A DNA stretch of 64,000 nucleotides from Buxus sempervirens (lineage: Eukaryota; Streptophyta; Magnoliopsida; Buxales; Buxaceae). The notes beneath the pieces were generated by a model that worked only from the letters and a program-made list of their open reading frames with translations, searched no databases and was not told the DNA's origin. Below are positions 52,901-61,900 of this stretch, piece by piece. A program made the translations under genes and the position numbers. Each line of letters starts with the position of its first letter. Position 1 is the first letter of the stretch. The stretch is taken from assembly GCA_947561395.2 (NCBI GenBank), contig OX387193.1, positions 3,286,001-3,350,000 of the forward strand, in the 5' to 3' direction.

Positions 52901-55900
52901 ACAAATTTCTAATCTAATAAAAAGGAAAACTTTTAAATTAAATATACCAAAAAGGGAAGTTTCTAATACAAATGCTAAAAAAGGACATTTCTAAATTTGC
53001 TACCCTACACAAATCTTAAATTTTCTAAATGTTACTACATGTGCAAACCCTAAAAATACATACACATCCTAGAAAGGAAAATTTAAGTTTCTAGATTTTA
53101 TACATAGGAAAACGATAAAAATTTTAAAGGAACAGAATCCAATTATCTAAACCCAATATTCTAATCTTAGCTAAACGTAGGCATATGCAAGGGATCAAAG
53201 AATTACAATACATCTCGTTAGAATTAATTAATCAGATTTGAGTGTGATAGCCAATTTAACAAACTCTTATAAATACGTTAACAACACTCAATAGATCAAC
53301 CAAAACTTCCCATGAACATATCTTATATCATTGCAACAGTTGATACAAAAATTCTCGAACAAAATAACTACGGTACACAAATTAATTACCCGACTATTAG
53401 AATCAGCTACAGAAACATAAGTTTGGAAAATTGGTAATGGCCTACCTGAGTTCGAGAGAGGAGGATAACAGACAGAAACAATCGCTTGCAGCAGAAAAGT
53501 AAGCTGCCGATTGCTGTACCGCCACGAAAGAGTGAGAGTGCTACGTGCAGATGCTGCTATAACAAGGAGATGATGAGCGACTCAGAGAACCATCAGCGGG
53601 ACTTGGAGGTTTCGACAATACCCACACAGGAATGGGTTCGTCCTCCACAGAAGAAGGTAATGAGAAGGTTGAACTGGGGTCAACGCAAGTAGGGAGTTGC
53701 GACAGAGAAAGGTTTTTACAGTGGCAAGAGAAATCACACCGGTGGAGACTTCGACAGAGAGATAGGTTGCGAGAAGGGTTCCGAAAATTCTTCTCAGAAT
53801 CGATCAAGGGTCCTCTCACAATGGTAGAAGCTTCTGTTTTATAGAAGCTCCTTGATCCCAGACGAGATCGAGAGAAAAGGGAAAGCTTCGGAAATTACCC
53901 CACAGTTCCTCCTTTGGAAACGACAGAAATCTCCTTGATTTCGGTTGATGGTTCACGGCCCAGCTAGAGAAAGGGAAAGGGCTTCAGCTAAATGGAAACT
54001 TCCTAACCATCTAAGAAGGAAAGAAGAAGGATCGAGAACCCCCCTAGCATTTTCTGGTTTGATCGACTGTCCAACGGTCGATCGCGAGTTTCTAAACTGA
54101 ACAATTTCCTTTCTGATTCGAAAACCCCTTCTATTTTTCTTTCAATCTTCCTTTTGAAAACGTGGGAATCATTTCTAGATGATTCCCACTGATTTTGGGT
54201 TGAAAAATGGCAACCCACGAACGAAAACAGCAAGTTTTCGTTCGTGGAATGATTGGGGCAAACTTTTGTAAATTTAAAGGATTTAAATCCTTTCTTGGTA
54301 TTTTAAACAGTTCAGGGATTAAAAATTAAATTTTAAATTTTCACTTCCTCCCCTGTTTTCCAACTTTTATTTCAAAAGGTTCCTTTCTCTGTTTTTGCAA
54401 ATTAAACCCCCAAAATTGGGGTTCTGACAGATATGTTTTATACCACACATAGAATTCTATACCTTGGAAGGTGTAGGATTGAAACCAGCATCGCTCTCTG
54501 CAAACACAGCGATTATGGAAACTTATTATCAGGTAAGGGAAAAAAAACCATATGAAATATCACATTAATATCGATATGTTTACCAAAAGATTGAAGATAT
54601 ATTTACCAACAAAACATTTCACTCTCAAGGAACATCTCTTCAACATTTGAGCCTTGTCACCCCTTTTTAGCCTTGGTTCCATGAAAGGAAGCTTACCCTA
54701 TGGAAAAATAGAAATGATTTCCTTAGTCATATTCCCAAAGCATTACATGTGGAAAAATAGACAAATAAATAACTTGAACACAAAATACAAAGAGGATAAC
54801 TACTCAAAACATTACCTAAACATGTTATATTAAACATAACAAGTTAAGGAACTAAAAATATTGTCTGCAGCAGAATAGCCTTTTTCTGTTGTATAAGCAT
54901 TTTATTTTCACTAACAAGCAGCATCCTTAATCATGAAATATTTTCATGAATAATAACAACCAGGGATGTGTCAACCTTGATTAACAGATCAAGCCTCATG
55001 CAATTGGAGGGCTAAATAAATATGAGCACATCAATGGAATGCTTTACCATGACCAAATGTTGTGGATCCAGCCAATTACAAGTCGAGACAAGAAATTCAA
55101 ATTTAGTATCATGGCTTCTCGATTCTACAAACCATGAGACAACATCTAAAAATCAGTAAAAAAATATGGAATGTTATTTCCTTGGCATACTATAAGCTTA
55201 AAAATTCATCAAGAATTTACCGCATCAAGATCTTTCTCATCATCAACAAGAGGAGATCACCTTGACTAGCTATTTTGCAAATATAAGAAGTTTGTGGGAA
55301 GAACTAGACCATCATGAGGACTACCATCCGATATGTCAATCTAACAGTACTACTTACAGAAAGAAATTGGGAGCATGCTTATATATTTAGTTGGAAACTT
55401 GGAAGTCAACTCGAGTTATACCCTGTGAGACTACAAACTCTAGGAAAGGACCTGTCTTATTTAAAACAGGTATATGATTATATGAAAATTGCAAAGAACA
55501 GTTGGGACAGCTACGCAACAGTATAATGTCCTACAAGGGTCAGGACTCAGTCCTAGTTGTATAGCAAAAAGAGGTAAAAAATGTAATAGGAGGCGCAAGT
55601 AGAAGGGAAGGGTTGCATCAAGAGGGCAGCCTGCACCAAGACTGAAATTTTGCAAATCTCTTATGGCATGGATTTTATCCATCATTCCATAAACAGAGGT
55701 AATTTGACTAGGATATTGCACACATGATCAAAGCTGAATGGTTCAAGTGAAGGCATCTGTAATGTGTTATATGATCAATGTGTTCCATTCAAGCTTAAAG
55801 GAGCATTTTTCTTTAAATCTACTACACCTCCTAAAATATATGAAGCATAATCTTGGACAAAAAATAAGCAACACATTCATAGGATAAGTGTTGCTAAGAT

Positions 55901-58900
55901 GAGAATGTTGAGATGGACGTGTAGGAAGACTAGGAAGGATAAAAAATGAAAATATCTAGAGTGTTTATATGTTGCCCAAATAGGAGAGAAAATAAAGGAA
56001 ATTAAGTTATTAAATCTTATGCATGTTAAGTAAATACCTAGGGGATAGCTATGAGAAGGTACAATCAGGTAATCATTGAATAAGTTAAGAATGCAAGCAG
56101 AAGACAGAACACAAAGGGATAGCTATGAGAAGGTACAATCAGGTAATTATAAATTCTCTTTCTTAGGATACTTCTCATGAGCTTGCTGTTGTTGTTCCTA
56201 CCACAAATAAAATGAATATAATTACTAATGAAAAATTAGACAGCCATAGTCAATGATGTCAAGCTTGACAGAGTCAACTATTACAACCTTTGATTAATCA
56301 GATACATGCATCTTCCACTATCAAGCTATACTTGGTTCTTTTGGTTTTTTTCGAAACATAAACTCATAAAAATTTTATTATATGATCAGCTCTGACATCC
56401 TTGATTTCACCTGTAATATTTATTCCAATTAGGATATTTAATAGGATTTTTCCCTGAATTTCTGGGGAACATAAAAATCATATCCTTCTTCACCACTCAT
56501 TATCTTCTGTTCTTTATATTACAAATGTCATTACTCAAGGAGAAAACAGATTTTATGGCATAAGTGGACATAAAGTGAGAAAAACCATGCCAATAAGACT
56601 AGAAAAGATGTAAGGCTTCTTATGCTACCAAAGGCTATATTTAAACCTAAGATTTTTTAAGACCTCTACAAGAGTAGCAAAGTCAAAACTCTATATAAGT
56701 CTTATTCTATCATGAGCAAATAACTTTTTATCCTCAATAAAGATGACATAAATATGCAATATTCAAAAGTGATTGACAAGAACAAATGCAACGATAAATC
56801 CAAATTTGTCAAGAATACACCACAAAAAGTTATTTGTGGATAAAAGTTACCCAAACAAACTAGTTGTTCTTGTCAACCACTTTGACCAGCTTGTTTGTGG
56901 ATAAAGTTCCTATCCTCCTTAAAATGAAAGATACTACCCAAACAAACAAGCTGTTCAAAGGAAAACTATCACCACAAACATGTCTTCAATTGCTAAATTG
57001 GAGTCATGTATAAAAAAGGCCAAGCAAATCAAACACTTTTTGTCAAGAATACACAAGGAAACATTACCCCTGTAATTAAGTAAGTTATTGACATTGATCT
57101 CATGTTGAACAATCTACAGGTCAATAATATTGCTTTCATGTTGAACAATCTAAAGGAGATTCAAGGTCTAAAATATTTCTTGGATAAGGAGTGCAAAATA
57201 AAGGATCAGAGATCACTCAAGTGCTTTCTTGGAATTAAAATATCTTGATGCAAAAGGGGAATATTATTTATTAAATGATGTAAATTATTAACATCTTGAA
57301 GGAGACAAAGTCACAAAAGTGTCAAATCAAAAACCCATGGCACATGAGGGTGCCACTTCGAACGGTGGTAAAAATCTTAAGAGGTTCATCTCCAAGACCT
57401 AGGGTCAAACCTCCCACCTTTTCTCTCATCAATCAAAGGGAAGGGATTTTGCTCAACAGCCCCCCTTATAGCTAAAGACACGTGGTTGCTCAAGTTTTCC
57501 ACTATACTTGGCTTGTAGGCCCCCTTTTGAAGCTGCACTCTTGACCAATGTTTTCAGTTTCGGCGGCACGTCTCTATTTCGACAGGCTAGCCGCACGTTT
57601 CGCTAGCCGAATGCCACTAGCCTATCAAATCCCTGATGTGCCGCAACGTTTCATCAAAACGCTTTTTTTTTTAAATTTCCGTCGCACACACGTGCAAAAC
57701 ACATGTGCATGCGAAACCAACTAATATGTAGTCAATTTGGGCAAAAATTTGCCCAAATCGACGACATTTCGACAGAAACAAAGGGTGAAGGGGTTTTTGA
57801 TGATTTCTTCGTCAAATCTTCACCATTTCTTGTAAAATCAGTCCCAAAGTTCATATTTTCTCAAGATCTTCGTTCTAGAAGCAGGCTAGGCACGATTTGG
57901 AGTTAGATTGGAAGTTCTACGACGTTCGTGCTCAATCCTAAAGAAGGTAAACATGTATTTTTTCTATTTTATAGGCTTCAAGGTATTAGATTGAATTGAT
58001 TTTTGGATATGTTATGCATCGACACTCGATCTATCGATGGGTGTCGTTATCTATAAAAAAAATTTTTGAAAATTAATTTTTTTAAATTATTTGTCATAAA
58101 AATTAATTTAAAATAGGGAAAAATATACAAAAATACAAAAAATATTTATAAATTAGTAAAAATTACTATGAATGCCATGTATAATTATCTATAATTATTT
58201 GTATGAAAATTAATTTTTTTAATTACTTATCACGAAACTTAATTAAAAAGGGAAAAATATACAAAAATACAAAAAATCATGTTATAAATTAGTACAAATT
58301 ATTGTGAATGCCATGTATAATTATCTATAATTATTTGTATGAAAATTAATTTTTTAATTATTTATCACGAAAATTAATTAAAAATAGGGAAAATATATAA
58401 AAATACAAAAATCATGTTATAAATTAGTAAAATTACTGTGAATGCAATGTATAATTATCTATAATTATTTGTATGAAAATAAATTTTTTTTAATTATTCC
58501 TCGGGAAAATTAATTATAAAATAGGAAAAATATATAAAAATACACCAAATAAGCTTATAAACTAATCTAAATTTATTTAAAAATATGAAAAATATATAAG
58601 AATAACAATAAGAAATTATGTTTATGATACCTTATTAATTTTTTTTGTACTATACCTGACATTATAAGTTTGTTTTATAACTAAGCTATTGTTGGTATTT
58701 TATTTGTTTGTTGTGCAAGTGATTGTTGATTGTTATTGTATTGATCTGGTATGGCTTCTGGTTCTGACACTGGCAGTGGAGGTGACTAGCAGGGTCATAG
58801 GCAGATAGATATTGGTTGGAGGCATTGTAAGAAAATGGATGGGGACAGAAATAAAACAGAATGCAATTATTGTGGCCAGCAATTTAAAGGTGGTGGGATT

Positions 58901-61900
58901 TCACGCCTGAAGCAACACCTAGCACATAGCTACAAGAACGTAGTCAACTGTCCAAGAGTACCTCTAGAAGTAAAAAAACAAATGCCAGAACATCTACATG
59001 TCGGAACGACTGGCCGGCAGGAGAAGAGGGCCATAGAGCATGAGATCAGACGCAAGCTAAGAAAGCCTGTACGACCACCTGCTAGGGGTGAGGATTCAGA
59101 CAATGACATTGTCTACCCCGCTGATATGGTGACTGAGGCAGAGAGGGCCACATTTCAAGCCAGTGTTTGAGATTCTTTACGAAATGAGTACGAAAAGAGG
59201 GAAAGCCACAGATTGGGCTTTGAAAGAGGTGGTTACTCTGGAGGTGACCTTGGTACTCGTGCTCGAGGTTCAGGGCATAGGGCTGAACCTGAGTTAGGGC
59301 GGACACAGAATACGAGGATGCCAAACTACCCTACGGAGCCCTCGTTATATCGTTCTTCTGGATCGAGACAGAAGAGACTTAGGGATGTTTGGAGCAAATG
59401 ATCACTTAAGGAGAAAATGGAAAAATACATATCGAAGTTCTTCATCTTTATTCACATCCCAGCAAATGCAGCGGCATCTCCCCACTTCAAGAACATGGTA
59501 GACACATTCAGGAGGCGGGTCCAGGAGTGCAGCCGCCTACACCCCGTGACATTATGGGCAGATATCTGGATGAGGAGCAGGAGATGAGAGATTTTATTGC
59601 ATCCTTACAACCTCATTGGAAGCAGTTCGGGATGATTATTATGTATGATGGTTGGACAGGTCTTACTAAACTGTCCATCATCAACTTCATGATATACTGT
59701 AGAGGGAAGGCAGTGTTCTTGAAGTTAGAGGACGCATTAGATAAAATAAAGGATGCAAACTATATAGCATGGCTACTTGAGAGGATCATAGCTAATGTCG
59801 GTGCACAGTATGTGATCCAGATTGTCACAGATAATGGAAGCAACTACAAAAAAGGTTGGGACAATCATACAGGAGAAGTATAGTATATATTAGACGCCGT
59901 GTGCAGCGCATTGCATCGACTTGATGTTGGAGGCGATTGCAAAGAGGAGCACAGTTGTCAATGTTTTACAAAATGCTCGAGCCCTGACGACATTTGTCTA
60001 CAACCACAACTTCGTACTAGCAAAGATGAGAGAAATATGTATTGGAGACATAGTTCGGCTTAGTATTACCAAATTTGGCAGCATACCGGTGTACACGACA
60101 ACGAGGCCTCTATAGCCCAAAGTTTTGGATCACTGGACGTTGGATCCAGTTCATTTTATGGGGACCACTATCCACATCAAGGCCATGGACATTACAGCTC
60201 ATATTATTATCCTCAGCAGCCTGGCCCAGCAGAGTCGTCAGACACCGGTAGCTATGGGTCCTATGGATATCCTGACTTATAACATATGCAGACCGCTAAT
60301 CCTTTTGGGATATTTCCAGTGAATCCATATCCATATGGATACTACGCCGCACCAGGTGGAGTGATGCCCATTGGATATTGTGTTGTTGCTTATCCTCCAC
60401 CACCACCTGCACCGCTTCAGCCTGAGTTAGAGTCAGATATAGAGGCAGATAACTTGTGCAGTTATTATCCTGACTTCCCTCCTGTTGGTATTATTGGACA
60501 CATGTCTCAGGAACAGTATGAATACCATGTAAGATTGTTCAAGAAAGAGTACATGTATTGGATGTCATGGAAGCGCTTTTGCCACTACATCAGGGAGCAG
60601 GCAGTGTTTGAGCCTCTCATGTTCCAGTCGGGACGTCACTCCTTCCATTCTTGATGGTATAATTATTGTATGAATTGAATGTTATGTTTATTATTATTTG
60701 CACTTTGCATCATTATTAGTTGTCAACTTGTCAATTCAGTTGCTTGCAATGCATAATACTAGTATACCATTAATTATTATCATTAATTTACTGATTATTT
60801 GCACATGTGCTTATGTTATTCGTATATTATAAACTTCTAATCATCTTATTTATCAACAATATTCGATTTTTAGCCAAAAAAACAAAAAAAAAATCTTATT
60901 TCTGTCGAAATTTCACAGCACATATCAGTGTGCGAATGAAATTTTGACCGAAACTTACTATAGGCTATTTTTCCCTGTTTCATCGATATTTCGTTAGCAT
61001 GCCGATTTTTTCAAGGATCGACACACCCAACCGCACCAAAACTCAAAACCTTGCTCCTGACAAGATAAAATAAGAAAATATGGCTGCACATGTGTGCCGG
61101 CTGTATCCCAGGTGGCAAAGCCCATAAATGGTATAACAAAAAAAATAACATATAGCATATAAAATGAAAAAAAAATAATGGATTAAAAATTAGGATGAGG
61201 AGCATCACACTAATACTAACCCATTTTTAACAATTCACAAAAAAAAAAAAAACAATTTATTCTGCCATATCTTGTGTAAACATTACAACCAGTTGCTTGT
61301 TGATTTCAACAAATAATGAAAAGATCAATTTATTTGTCTATACATCATCCGATATTCTATGCAATCAATGTGAGTTCTAAATTCATCCACACATATTGAG
61401 CCAACTTACCGAATCTTCAGATATGTGAAGCCCACTGTAGGAAGACATTTATTGTTGCCAAATCATGGTCAATTTCAAAATGGAGGCATTCACAGTACTG
61501 ATTTTAGGTCGACAGACAATGGATTAGAGCTCCAAACACAGTTACAACACTCTTGTAAGTGGGAGTATGGTAACTTAGGAAAGAAACTGCCAAAGTTAGA
61601 ACCATCACAGAAGTTCAGTTAAATGCCATGGCAAATAGCATTTATGAACTTCCCGGCTAAAGATGCCATTTCAAGATTTGAAACTGAAAAAGTGTCCAAT
61701 TAATTTATAGTGTGAATCATGTGATAACATAATAACATGACTACTATCATTTTGCAAACCTACCTTAACACATTGGAATGAAAACAATATGATTCATTGT
61801 CACTTTGCCAGTCAAAAGTTAAAGCATTGATCATATTTGCAAACATTATTTTTGAATAGATGGACAGCTTTGCAGATGGCTTAAATTGATGGAGTTAAGA

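Larger units (their letters stand above)
36605..54429 (-). mobile_element. Complete Tat/Ogre-type Ty3-gypsy LTR retrotransposon, 17,825 bp
   Basis: Full-length element in the minus orientation, so its 5' LTR is at 51784-54429 and its 3' LTR at 36605-39250. Both LTRs are 2,646 bp. PBS, PPT and 5-bp target duplication are present. Internal order from the 5' LTR: ORF1 (50558-49161), minisatellite (48900-48283), gag-pol (48044-41163), then a 1.9-kb 3' untranslated part. Extra ORF1, large size, and a second RNase H domain before integrase are marks of the Tat lineage, especially Ogre. Both ORFs are open and the catalytic motifs are intact, so the copy looks autonomous. It lies inside a GMI1 intron in the same sense as GMI1. 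Confidence 0.95.
57546..61053 (+). mobile_element. Degenerate hAT DNA transposon, 3,508 bp
   Basis: Ends are imperfect terminal inverted repeats: CAATGTTTTCAGTTTCGG on the left and CAAGGTTTTGAGTTTTGG (reverse complement of the right end), 15 of 18 matching. It is bordered by an 8-bp target duplication. Internally it carries a broken BED-finger transposase-like gene and AT-rich tandem repeats. Stops, frameshift and loss of the catalytic and dimerisation region make it non-autonomous. It sits in a GMI1 intron, opposite in sense to GMI1. Confidence 0.85.

Noticed and set aside
36605..54429. Endogenous pararetrovirus instead of an LTR element
   Set aside because: LTRs, PBS, PPT, target duplication and an integrase domain are present, and there is no movement or coat protein gene.
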